Of a DNA stretch of 64,000 nucleotides, positions 23,369-36,136 are shown one piece after another. The position numbers and the translations under genes are program-made. A model generated the notes under the pieces. The model had not been told where the DNA came from. It made no database searches and worked only from the letters and a program-made list of their open reading frames with translations. This DNA is from Theobroma cacao (Eukaryota; Streptophyta; Magnoliopsida; Malvales; Malvaceae): the NCBI RefSeq assembly GCF_000208745.1, contig NC_030853.1:22276029-22340028 (forward strand), given 5' to 3'. Position 1 is the stretch's first letter, and the number at the start of each line of letters is the position of its first letter.

Positions 23369-23745
23369 TAATATTTTAAAAAATTTTCAAATTATTCAAA
23401 AAATTTCAAATAAGTAGTTATTCTTCTATTACATTCAATTAAGTTTTTATATTTTTATTTTTGAATCAAATAGACTCTTATAATTAACGATTGACTAACT
23501 AGCATTAATCAAAATGATATTTGTTATTTTATCACCAAATGGTGCTAACATGGAATTTGAAAAATGCCACATGATATGTAACTATCCACTATGACATATA
23601 AGCGTATTACATTAGCATTATATAACATAAAATAATATGTAATATTTTGATTAACAATTGTTAGTTATAAAAATTTATTTAATTTAAAATAAAAATATAA
23701 AAATTTCATTAAATAAGTACTTTTTAAATTTTTTTTTAAATATTA
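23369..23745. mobile_element. MITE-like inverted-repeat element, copy A
   Basis: This AT-rich block of about 377 bp has long inverted ends: TAATATTTTAAAAAATTTTC on the left, and the right end's reverse complement reads TAATATTTAAAAAAAAATTT. The arms continue inward through matching words such as CAAATAAG and ATCAAATA. A second copy lies at 34214-34676. It has no coding capacity, and the target duplication is unresolved. Confidence 0.55.
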
Positions 23746-24085
23746 CGGCTAAATAGAATAAAGATCAATGAAATCAAATAAATACACTAAAAAACGTTTT
23801 TGGGTAAAGATAGGCCCCAATTGAGACAACCCAAAGAGGCTTACAGGCCTTAAAAGCACAAATTGGACAAAGAACGGAGCCCATCAAGTTGTGTTGGCAG
23901 GCCCAAATTGTTTTCATGAGGAAGGCTCATTTAGCTGAATGGGCTAGTTCGTGGGCCTAAATATTGACCAAATAACACTTTTTTTTTAAAAAAAGAAAGT
24001 GCCCGAAGAATTGATGAGATCCCCAATCCTAGAACGCAAAGCTTGCAGATTCAAAGCTTTGAGACATTGGTACAGAGAAAGAGAT

Positions 24086-27000
24086 ATGGCGGGGTTGTTA
24101 GCATGGGCAGCTGATGTAGTAGGAGGCCATGGAGGAAACAACAGCCAAGAAGATGACGTAGACAACATCCCACTAATTTTCTCTCCAGACCAGCAGAAGT
24201 ACGTGCAAGAATTGGAGCGGAAGGCTTCCTCTCTTACCCGTCTGATCCAAGATCTACGCCTCAGGCTACCTCCTCCTGACATCTCCCAACGCCTCCCTCA
24301 TCTCCACGCCCACTCCCTCGCTTCTAATGCCGCCCTCGCTCTCCAACTCAACTCTCACTCCGCGACTCGTGAGCAGGTTTTCCTTTCTATACTTATTTCA
24401 TTGTTTCTCATCTGGGTACTCTGTTCTTTATAACATGTATGGTGAATATTTTTTCATGGTTTTCATTTGGTGGGTGTAATGCAGCTTTTTCCCTTTTAAA
24501 GTTTATCCTATTTCTGAAGTTGTCTTTTAAATATTACATTTCATCGTCTGTATAAAGCACTTTCCTTTCTTTTCTTGGTGTGGCTCTTGGAATTTGGTTC
24601 TACGTATTATGTGCAATGCATTCTCTCTTTCCATTTTGCTTGAATTTCTTTGTGCAAAATTTATGCTGTTTTCTAGCATTTCTTTTGGTCCATGAAATTG
24701 TTCTTTCTTGAAGAATTTAGTTTGTAAGGTGAAGATTTGTGGTTAAATACTATACTGTGGGCTAAGCGATACGCTGTTAAGGCAGATAACGATATTTTTC
24801 GTGTAGTGTATGGTGAAATAAGTGATTAATATCAGTTTGGATGTTATCAGGCGCAAGTCTTTTATTTTTGTAAAACAACTATCTTCATTTGAAACATTAA
24901 ATTTGAAGTTTGTCTATAGCTAAATGCTAATTGTGGCTTAAATCTTTAGGTTTTCTGGCAATTGCTGTAGCTTGTGAGCTGTGACACTTTAAAATTAAAA
25001 AGACAGGCTGTTTTTGAAATTTTCATTTCTTAGTTTGTGATCTTATCTCAGACAGAGGATGATGCATATTCGGTGAAGAAAAAAGTTATTAATCCAATAG
25101 CATTTTTTTAGTGCTGATTTTGAGATTAATTATTTGCTTCCGAGCATGTTTTGCTATGTGGAAGAGTTTTTGTCTTCACAAAACACTATATCCATGGACA
25201 ATATTTATTTTTTCCCTACTAATAGTTGCCACCACTTCTTATGGCCAGGCCCAATCGAGAGAGGAGACACTGCAACAAGAAAACGCTGCATATGAAAAGG
25301 CTATATCAAATTGTGAGAATAAGATGCAAGAGAAAGTGCAGGAAGCAGATACACTTCGTTCAAAGTTAAAGGTCAGGGTGAAGGTCCCAGAATTTGTTCT
25401 ACATGCTGGTTTCATGACTTCTATAGTATTCATCAAATTACACTTAAGGCTTATATATGCATATAGGATTTCTTATGATACATGCTCATGTTAAAGAACC
25501 TGTATTTTGGGAAGGATGTTCACAGTTCACCTGGGTGGATATGCTGTTTCTAAAACTTTAATTCAAGTACTTTTTAAAGTGATGCTAGTTGAAAATGGAA
25601 GCGAGAGTAATCACTTATGTTTTCTTGGATCTTCTTGGCATTGCTTGAAGACTCACTCCATTTTTCTATTTTTAATAGGAGATGGACGACATTGAGAAAA
25701 GTCTAAAAGCTGAACTGGAAAATGCACAGGCTGCATTGGATGTCAGTCATTCTGGAAAATCTGCTGACTCTGTGGTTGAATCCACAGTCGGTGCTGAAAA
25801 TGAGGCCAGCATAGAAGCTTCAAAATCTGCTATGCTAGACAAGTTAGAGAAGAAGAAAAAAGAATCGGTGCATTTTATCTCCTCTTTTGATTTTAAACTG
25901 TGCTTTCTGTTTTTCTATTTTCCCCCTTATTACATTAGTTGAGTTGTTACTGCTGCCTTTGCTGATTAAAGGATCCATAATATTCTCAGAGCTCAATTGA
26001 AGAGACAGTTCAAGATTTAGAGAATAAATGGGAAAATATTCAGAACAAAGCATTGAAGCAGCCTTCTCCAGGTACCTTACATTATAGACCTACTTTTAGT
26101 GTTTGCTTTATTAGCTCCCAAACAGTCATTTTATATGAATGGCGATGAGACAATCTTCTACCTTGGTTATATCATGATATTCTTTCAGTTATCTCTTCTT
26201 CAGTATGTGATTAAATTTCTTGTTAAATATAGTCTTGCATTATTGTTATTGTTTCTTTCTTTTCATTTCTGGTTTTTAAAGGATTTCCTTTTGAAAATTA
26301 AAACTAGATCCTTTATTGGATGTTGGATTTAAGCAAAAAAAAGAAGAAGGGAGTAACAACTAGGTGAAAGATGTAATAAATGGAGTTGCAAAAACTTGTA
26401 TTTCTGGTATCCTGTTGTTCATTTGTTTCTAGATTGGAAGTAAGAATCCACTGTTTCTAAGAGATACCAGAGTTTGGTTTTCTGTGCTGTAGTTGAAAGT
26501 TCGTTTTGATTCTTGATTTAAAGTTTTAGTGGGATGTTAGTAAGGTTTTGAGAGAAAAAATGTATAAACTTTAAATCATTATCAGAATTTGAAATGCTCC
26601 CAATTTTTTATTGTCACTTTGGTCAATGTGATTCTTCTAATGTGTAAATAGAGAAGAAGCAGCAAAAGAAGAAAAATCTGTTGAATAGCTTTCTTCTGAT
26701 GGTATGCATTATGGAAGCATAGGACTTCCCTGCTTTTAAAGCATTCTTCCTGCCTGCAGGGATACATTTTATTGTTTGTTTCTTTCTTTATTAAAACTTT
26801 ACTTTTTTCCGGCTCATGCCAAGAAGAGACAAAAAGAGAGAAAAAAGATGGTTGGGGGAGAAATGAACCCAGAGTTAAACTTTGCTTACGCTAATCAATT
26901 TCTGTTTTGCAGCACAAAGAGAGAAGGCGTTGGACAAACAACTACACAGCCTTATTGAGCAACTAGCTGCAAAACAGGTCAGTTATTTAACTTATCCTAT

Positions 27001-27616
27001 TATTTAAAATGGATCCAACTATATGCTTTAAAATGTTTACTCCTGACCTGAGATTCACTCTCAAGCTTTCAGCCATTGATCATATACCCCAAGTGGGCTG
27101 CTCACAATTCATGATCATAGCTGAGGCACTTGGACATTGGATTTTTGGGTTTGCATAGCTGTATCCCTGTAATATCTGTTCTACATCAACCATTTATCCT
27201 TTTCATAGTCATTGTCAAAAAAAAGAAAATGTTTTAAATGTCATCCTGGTGTTGGTATAGGCTTCTTTTATGATGTCATCTTCTGAAGGAACATTTTGAA
27301 TGTTTTCTTTTAGGCACAAGCAGAAGGTCTTGTCAGTGAAATTCATTTGAAAGAGAAGGAACTAGAGAGGTTGAATGGCTTGTGGACAAAGCTGGAACTT
27401 AATAATGCAGAGGTCAATACTGCTAGGAATCGATTTGGAAGAGGTGGTTCTGATAAGGGATCTTCCTCAGATTTTTCTGTTGATGCTCATCACAAGCTTC
27501 CTTATTACAGTGGTGGCCGGAGTGAGAATCAGCAGAGACTCATGCTACTCAGGTCGGCTTTTGTGCTCTACATTTTAGCTTTGCACATCCTGGTCTTTGT
27601 CAAGATTTCATTTTGA
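24086..27616 (+). CDS. Coiled-coil, tail-anchored, golgin-like protein
   Basis: Six exons join in frame: 24086-24376, 25249-25371, 25679-25867, 25990-26071, 26913-26977 and 27314-27616 (350 aa). I chose the ATG at 24086 (MAGLLAWAADVV) because it has G at -3 and G at +4; an in-frame ATG at 24014 would add 24 residues. Most of the chain (about residues 35-280) is charged, heptad-rich and coiled-coil-like. The last 20 residues are hydrophobic: SAFVLYILALHILVFVKISF, a C-terminal anchor. Its Tyr336 and His341 resemble the conserved Tyr/His in the membrane spans of CASP and golgin-84, which suggests a Golgi-membrane tether. I cannot name the family, so the Golgi role is inference from the anchor. 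Confidence 0.8.
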
Positions 27617-28462
27617 AGAACATCTGAGGATGCCGTTTGCATACCGGAAAATGTGTATTCTTTCCACTGTAATATAAATATTACTGAATTGTAGCCTACA
27701 ATTTGTGTATATAACACATTGTTTTGCATTGCATCTTGTCCAAGTTTATAGTTACTCCCACATTTGCTCTGTTAACCTGTATATCTGCTCGTTAACAGCT
27801 GTAAAGAATGATGTTTTATAAAGTTCCAACAAAAACTGTGATGTTAAAGCATCTTGAAATTCACTGAGGATTTGTTTGGACGATACTTTTATTTTTTATT
27901 TTTTGGATAAAAAATGAATAAACAAGAATAAATAAAAGTTAAAGACAAATAACAAAAAGTAAAGTTAAAACCATAGACATACAACAATAATGGGATTCTT
28001 CTGTGGCATTGGATCTGTTGCTCCCATCAGGTTTCCTGGTTGCACTCATGAGACCACCTTGGCCCAGGGGATTATTAAAGGTTCCTGAGAAACTTCCAAA
28101 TCTCACGGGACAGTTAGGACAAAAAAGGATTGATCTTTTATTGGCTCATCTCCATGTCCTGCTATCTCTGACTCTGTTTCCTTCCGAGGACTGACAATTC
28201 CGGAGGTGGAAGAGAAGTTGTAATGATTTTCTGAGTGTTACGAGCACTAATAATGCATTTTGACACAGCCAATTTTCAACCAGATACATTTTTATATGTT
28301 TTATGAAACAATAAACTTTTACAGATATGATTCCAAATATAGTCTCAAATCCAGATATGTATAGGTATAGGAGGTGATGAAACCACGTATTTTTTACAAC
28401 AGAAAAAGAATCAATAAATAGAGCTGAGGGCATACTTCGCAACAATTTGAATGCAAGTTTGA
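27617..28462. other. Intergenic region between convergent genes
   Basis: It separates the 3' ends of the golgin-like gene (+) and the first TBL gene (-). Only UTR-like and AT-rich sequence is seen. The open frame at 28003-28194 has no recognisable pattern. Confidence 0.4.
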
Positions 28463-30043
28463 TCAGGCATTCTTCATCAACTTCCCTTTTAACCGCATGA
28501 GAAATTCCCTCTTCATCAAATAGAGCAAAAACTCATTCCATGTGTCAATGGGGCCTGGCAAGCACCAGTGAACACAGTCATTTACTGTTGCATTCCTATT
28601 CATCGAGTGTCCATAACTGTTTGGATGTCCATCTGGTCTCAGCCACATAATCTCAGTAGTGTTTAGCAGTCCAAATGTTAAACCGATTTTCTTCCCTTCT
28701 TCCTCTGCTTTTCTTAGTTCCTCTGCTTGTGTCAGGTAGAACTCCAAGTTATACTCTTCTAACTTCATTTCCTGGCTTGTAAAGGGTCTTGTTCTAACAC
28801 AATTTCCACCCTTATCCCAATCGCCATTCTCAAAGTGGGACGCCGAGAATGTCCTTAAAAATGTAGTACCCTTGTAATTTTTAAGGCCAAGAAGAGTTCT
28901 GAAAGCTGTTCTGAAGGCCATTTTGTATCCATAGTACCTGGTAAGGCTTGTGATGTTGTTTTCATTGCACTTGTGACATCCAACAAGTTCGCCCTTCTCA
29001 TAGAAAAACAGCGGACGGAAGAACCATTGCCCTGCTGATATGATCACATAGTCAAAATTTTCAATCTCGTTTGCCCATGCTTCATCCACTTCATCCAAGT
29101 AAACGTTCATGAGGCTATTGTAGGTATGACCATCAGGGTCTGCATCTCTGGATTTAACCAAGAACGGTGACCAAAATGCTGCTAGGGTGAACTGGTAATC
29201 AGCATAGAACCAACGCTTGAAATAATCTATGTCTGATGAATATTTATGAGAAATATCTTCTGGATATGCTACCTGAAAAAACACAGATTAGAGCTAATTA
29301 ATTTATCAGATGCGAAAGCATACTTCAGAAAGTAAATACATGCATAAATGTGAAGCAGCTAACATAGTTTAGATCTTATTCCTTGCAGTTTTGGGCGCTT
29401 TCTGAATCTTTTACTCTTCTTGTCATGAATACATACACCTTTTATTCCTAGTAAACCAACTGTGGTTACAGTTGTTTTACGCATGGCTTGAAACATATCA
29501 ACCAATAGATTATGGAGATAATTATGTGAAGAATTTTATGCAATAGATGGCTGCAATTAATGGTTAAGCACTTACATCAGCTAACAGGCACAGTAATGAT
29601 TGCATTTGGTTCCTTCCTACTGAATCCCCAACAAAGGCCATCGACTTCCCTCTGACAATCTCTAAGAAGTGAACTGCATCAAAGAGAGGTAGCTCACAGT
29701 CATCTGGCTTCCACCTCCATTTCATGAACTCTGAGTCAGGCCTCCCAAACTTCATGCAGTTTTGCTGATCAATAATCAGGCGGCAAGTTTCGTTAGTGTA
29801 GTAGGGACCCTGCGGATGAGGCACCCATTTTCCATTAAATACATCACATTTCTTCTCCAACTCTATACTTCTCAGGCTACTGATATTGATCTTGGGAGAT
29901 GGCAACGGCGAATGTGAACTTTTCAGGAGACATAAAGGGATGGAACTGATGAGAATCAGGAAGAGGGTTAACAGGAAAACTTTAGTGGAACTGTTTTGTT
30001 GAGAGTTCTTTCCATCGGGAAGCTCAATCACATGGAACTTCAT
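28463..30043 (-). CDS. TRICHOME BIREFRINGENCE-LIKE (TBL/DUF231) polysaccharide O-acetyltransferase, copy 1
   Basis: Two exons, 30043-29576 and 29272-28463, join in phase 0 across a 303-bp intron (425 aa). The protein is a type II Golgi membrane protein: a short cytosolic N-terminus, a membrane helix at about 22-40 (VFLLTLFLILISSIPL), then the TBL domain starting at CDVFNGKWV. The GDS motif is [10 protein letters not shown] (GDS 139-141), and the C-terminal DxxH motif is DCVHWC (Asp388, His391), so the Ser-His-Asp triad is intact. The N-terminal MKFHVIELP style suggests the TBL19-22/TBL27 clade, whose members include xyloglucan O-acetyltransferases (AXY4); that substrate is inferred. The start is the ATG at 30043, because the open frame upstream begins without an ATG. 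A close paralog follows at 36137-39277. Confidence 0.92.
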
Positions 30044-33000
30044 AGTGGAGAAGCCTGAAGCAAGAGACTTCTGTGCTCTGTTCAAGTTACATGAATTGGA
30101 CAATTGACAGTTTTAAAACAGCTCCTTGAGGTAAGGCTTGGTGTAAACCAACTAATTGACCATCATGATATAAACATGAATTTGGCAAGACATCATGATG
30201 AATAATTAAATACTTATCACAAAGACAGACTCAATGCTTTTTCTTTTTGTTCTTGCCAAAAGAATGCTTAGTAGATTAAGTTTGGTATAATTCTGTACAC
30301 AAAATTAATATATCAGAAAGGAAATAATAAAATTAATTTATCTTTAAAGTAGGAAAACATGGGATTCTTATCTTTTACAATTTATGCACATTGTTAAACC
30401 TCTATTCTGAACAGGGGAATAATTCTCTTCTGGTATAGCAAAACCAAGTCTCTTTATCTGTTTATGTCCACTGTCTTTGAAAGGAATGATATTAGCTTTG
30501 CTTTGAATTCAACTTTCAAACGTTCAGAAGTTCCAAAAAGAGTCTGATTTTGAAGGAGATAAAAACTAGTAAAAATGATCGAAGTATACAATATTGATAT
30601 GTTGAGAGTTGAAAAGATCAAAGCAGCTCCATGATTTACAGTCAAAATCAGTCATCTGTTCTCTTAAATTATGTTGATAATTACATCCTGCTCCGGGCTT
30701 CTTTGCTGTCGGCGCATGCGATAATGTGCCTAAATTTCTGATTTATTGGGATTACATTCCATTATTTCTTTTCATCCAACTCATATCTAATAAAGAGTGA
30801 ACAGAAAAGGACAGGTTTTGACATTACAGCCTACCAAGAGATGCATCTCTTTTTGTGCCCTTTCACCCATTGGAAGCATTTCCTTCTGGCTCTGTGGTAT
30901 ACGCAAGAGTGTGCATGATTCTTTTCTTTTGCAGGTAGCTGATCACCAGGGGAAAAACCTGTCAGAGTTTTAACTTCAATCATCAGTCAATATCATTTCA
31001 TTCTATACTATGTGCAGCAATCATGAGGCTCATAACAACCTTGGAGCCACGGCATGTGTTAGCCCACACTATAAACGTGTCCTGACCACAAAGTGAAATC
31101 GGTCGTTGATCACAATAAGTATTACTAGTGCTAAGTTAGACAGGCGTGGCTTGGGAGCAAAGCAATTTTTGATTGCTCAAGCAATTTTTCACAAGATTTC
31201 CTTTTATGGGAAAAAGCACCCTCTTGCTTTAATTATGTATAGACTACTCGTCTTATTGCAAGAGATTTGAATTTTTAACATGTTCTTAATTTGAACTTTT
31301 CATATACAATGATTTAAATTTGATTTAACGACCATTATCTCATTTAAAAAGCTAAATTCTAAAATTCAAATCTCCTCTCTACTTTGTTAATTAATTATTA
31401 TTATTATTATTTTTATATATAAACCATTGAACTCGAGATGCATCTATTTAAGATCTTCATGCTTGTTAGATAATGTTTGAGAGAACAAACCATAAATAAT
31501 TATACCACTATCATTTAATCATCTTTGTTGGAGATACTGAGAGAGCAAACAACCGACTACGGTGGATTTGCTATTTAAAGAATAGTTTGAACAGATTAAT
31601 CTATCTATATATACATATATATCATGAAAACGGAACAATTCCAAATTGGGGTGGTGGCCAAATGCATCTGATTCTTTGACTGTAAAAATATATTTTATAA
31701 GTGCCGTCCAATTCCGTGGTATTATTTCTACTGGAGGATGTTTGCCTGTTGCCATCAAAGGTCAATCTGAACTTATGGATGGTTGGTACTTCATTACTCC
31801 ATTGATTTGATTTTTATTTTTTTGGATATCTTTTAATTAATTATTAATTAGCATTCGATTATCTCTTTAAACATTTTAAGATGAAGGATGCCAAAAGCAA
31901 AATAACATATTGTCTTATTCTCAGATTACTTTCTATATTGGAGAATCATCCTATTAATTTGCCTTGTAGTGATTAGACATTGCATCATCAAATTTCCAAG
32001 ATTAGACCCCCTGCCCACCAAACTTATCAATGCCTTGGAATTTTAATTATATTCCAAATTGATACTCGAACAACCTGATTAATATATTTTTTTTATGGGT
32101 GCAATTTTCAGCAGGCAAATTAGGCAAAATCTTTTATATATGACCTACTTTAGCCTGCTCTGGTTATGTGCGGAAACAGGTTCTTCAATTAATAATTAAA
32201 AATAATAAATAAATTGTAGTAAAGTTGTTCTTTAATTATTGACACTAATAAATCGTGAACTTATATATGTCAATAACTATAACTCTTTAGTCAATAGTTA
32301 ATTTATAATCTTATTGGCATAACTCTTTCACAATATTACCAAATAATTAATTTATAATCTTATAATATATGTTATAAATAAATACCTATTTAAATATAAT
32401 ATATAAAAACATATATAGTTAAAGTACTAATTTATTTATTTATTTAATACATAAATAATAAAATTAATTTTTAAAAGCATATTTCTAACGAAAGTACCAG
32501 TAGAAGCAGCAACAAGCAATAGGCCAGATGGCAAGAAAGTGAGTTGAATAATTTGATTTCTCTATTCTCTGTATCTCTTTACCCAAATCTCTAAAAATTG
32601 TAAAGTGTAAAAGGGGGACGGGTCCCATGAGTTCACTCTTTTCTTAGCAACAATAAAAGGTAAAATTCTGTTTTGGCCCCTCAAATTTTTTAATTTTCTC
32701 CTTTTATAAAATATTTAAATTAATATGATAAGATTGTTCAACGTTTTTAGTTTTAAACCTCAATATTAACTTGATTCTCTTTAACCTTTTTAAATCCAAA
32801 CATTATTATATACATATGATCTTTTATTTCTTTAAATAAAGAATTTCATTTTTCAATCAATATGATATATATATTGATATTAATAATTGTGTCAACTACT
32901 TTTAATTTTAATTCATTTTTCTTTCTATCTTTGTCTGTATCTAAATAACTTAATAATTCAATACAGTAGTTTTTTTAAAAATTCAATGTAAATATTATCT

Positions 33001-34213
33001 TTTTTTATCAAAATTAATTAATTTTGATAAAATACAAAAAAAATATAAATCTACATTTTAATTTTACAGAAAAATTTAACATAAATTACAAAACTTTTAT
33101 ACCTTTATTTAAACTTGTTGGGGACTGCAAGTTAGCCCTATAAAGCTGACTTGAGTGGTAGTCAAGTTTTCGTAAAGCCTACACTGATTTTAAAAGCATG
33201 AAATAACAATTCATAAGGGCAGTGCTGCTCTAATGGAACATAGTTTGGGTGTTGTATTTAGAAGAAATCAGGTTGAGGAACCTTCTTGAATGCAATTAAG
33301 TTAATTAAGGAGCAGCTCTAACCCCAAAAATTGGCAGGCACCATCTCCAAGATTTGGGCATTCCAAGTGTAATTAAGGAGATCTAATAACAGCAGTTTTC
33401 TCTTAATTCGTTACTTATATGTTTAAATTTACGGATCTAAAATGATTAAAAATTGAAATATAAACTTAAGGTTGATGAAAATATAGAGTTAAGTGTTTTC
33501 CTAGCAACGAGCATATAATTTTTTTGATGACTAGTATGCAAGAATATGTGACGGAATGTCAGACATGATTGAATTTATAATTGAAATTAGTCTAAACTTT
33601 TCTTCTTTGTCTCGAGGGAAAACACCGAAGATTGGACTTGTGACCTACCAATCTTTGTCGAAGCATGGATGTTTTTATATATCCTAACCACTGATTGAAT
33701 ATTTGATGCGACCAACCTGATAATAAAAAAGTTTTGGCTGTCCACTAAATTATATGCTCAATAATGATTCGCCCTGTTGAGGCAACTTTCTGCCTACAAC
33801 CTGTTTGTGAAGTAAAGGATTAGGCTCGTCGTAAGTACATATAGTAAGGTTTTTTTGCTCACAAGTACACATAGTAAGTTGTTTTTGAAATTAAATTGCT
33901 TTTTTCTTCCCCTTTTTTGCTTCATACACTGGCATACGGAGCTACAAATTTTGTATTCAGAGGGCCGAGACAGGCGAACCTTTTTGATCGAAATTTACAC
34001 TAGCAAATTAAGTACTAAATGTAAAATAGTGTGATTGTATAAAAATTGTAATATAATTGATTTTGTGTGCACTATATATATATATATAATAATAATAATT
34101 GAAACTTCTTTTAACTGTATTTTCTTTGTCAACATAGGCAGTGATTATATTACATAATAATTAATGTTAACATGCTCTTACCCTATTAATTGAGAAGATA
34201 ATTCATAATTAGC
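30044..34213. other. Long AT-rich intergenic region between the TBL paralogs (part 1)
   Basis: No gene is supported. The part next to 30044 should hold the promoter of the first TBL gene, and a TATA-like TTTATATC lies near 30170 on the minus strand. The rest is AT-rich with short simple repeats. Confidence 0.4.
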
Positions 34214-34676
34214 ATAATATCTAAAAAAACTCTTAAATTATTCAAAAAAATTCAAATAAGATTTCATACTTTTATGACGTACAATCAAATTTTTGTAATT
34301 TTTGTTTGAGTCAAATAAACTTTTGTAATTTTATTTTAAGTCAAATAAATTTTTATAATTAATGATTGATTTAATTAAAATGACACTTATCATTCTATAT
34401 CATGTAATACTGATATAATACTAACGTGATATGTTGATATGATGTGATATAATTATATGATTACATCACATTTTTCGCATTCCTCATTAACGACATATTA
34501 ATATTATATGGATATAAATGACAACGAATAATTTAATTAATGGCAATTAGTGAACCATTAATAATAAAGCTTTATTTGATCCAAAATAAAAATATTAAGA
34601 TTTTATTAAATGTAATAAAAGAATAAAAATTTATTTAAAAATTTTAAAATAATTAAAAAACTTTTTTAAACATTAT
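34214..34676. mobile_element. MITE-like inverted-repeat element, copy B
   Basis: This block of about 463 bp belongs to the same family as 23369-23745. The left end reads ATAATATCTAAAAAAACT; the right end's reverse complement reads ATAATGTTTAAAAAAGTT. The arms share TCAAATAA-type words with copy A, and both copies carry a less similar centre. The exact ends and target duplication are uncertain. Confidence 0.55.
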
Positions 34677-36136
34677 GTCTTCATAATCTAAGAACTCAAA
34701 AATACTTAAAGTATAATAATAATTACAATTAAATGGCCCAAAGTAAATGAAATTATTTATTGCGTCTAAAAATAAAGAACTGTTAACAACTTCTCAAAAT
34801 TTTGTCAAAACATTACCAATATTTGTGAAGGAGGGGCAAAATGTTAAATTATAGGAGTCCAAAACAACAGATGACCTTTTCTCCGCTTGGGGGAGGGGTA
34901 GTATTTCCAAAGCTTTCTCAAGCCAATAGAATAACATGCCGTTGCCTATCCCATAGTCAATCAATGGCAGAGACACAGAGACAGTTCAATAACTTTAAAA
35001 GCCTCAAGTATTTAAATATTTAAATAAGGTATTTTTTATTAAAATTAAAAAAATTTATCATTAGTTAAAAATCATTAAATACATATTATGTTGATTGAAA
35101 ATAGTAAAAATAATTGATAATTAATAATATTGTGAGAATTAAGAAGTGATAAAAAAAATATAAATTTATTAAGCACATATTTAGGGAATATATATTCTAT
35201 TAATTATCTTGACTTTTACATAACTAGGGGAGTGAAATAGATTGTTGAGAATTAATAGAATGAGGAAAATGAGAGAAAATAGATATTTGTTAGGTACCTA
35301 ATTTAAGAAATATTTTATTAATCATCTTAATTTTATATATTTTTAATATAATTAATAATGTTATTATAAAATTATAGAGCCTATAAAGATGTGGGGTCTA
35401 AAGCAAGTGGTGGCTTTATGTTAAAGCTGGCCTTGGGTGGACACACAGAGAGTGGAGTGGTGGTGTCACATAACAACAATAAAGTATAAAAAATTTTTAC
35501 TAATTATAATATTTATGTTAGAATTTTATGTAATTAATGATGTTAATGCACTCATTAATTTTTTTATAATTTTGTAGGGATTAGAGTTAAAATTCTAAGT
35601 GAAAATAGATTTAGATATGTCACCGCTTAAAAAGTTTTTGAATCCACTTGCCCCCAGCTCTGACATTGGCTGCGTATCAAAATTGTTTGTTAAAATGTAA
35701 TCATTATAGTATATTATAGTAAAAGATATGAAATTGAAATATTTACGGATGTTGAATATTTGGACTTGTTTAAATAGGTGAAATCTTAAATTCTAAACTT
35801 ATTTTTTATTGTTTGAGTATACCAAGCAACATGTGATTGATCATTTAGCAGTCTCTTTTTATTTTTAACTCTTCTTTTGAGAAGTAGCTTGGGTTCTCTG
35901 TTTACTGAAACAGAAATTGAATTTAGCTTGAAAAGAACCAGATTACTGAATGATGTTCTAATTAATTTCAGTTTTCAGCAGGCAACCACAGTACCAATGC
36001 CACATCTCTCTCTCATTTTATACTACATTTAACGTACAATATCAACAACTACCAATCCAATTAAATAAACCGATAAATAATTCTAAGTAGAATAATCAAG
36101 AACTACTGAATAGAGGTAAGGCAAAGGAAGCCGAAT
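34677..36136. other. Intergenic region between the TBL paralogs (part 2)
   Basis: AT-rich, with no supported gene. The part adjoining 36136 is presumably the 3' UTR of the second TBL gene. Confidence 0.35.
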
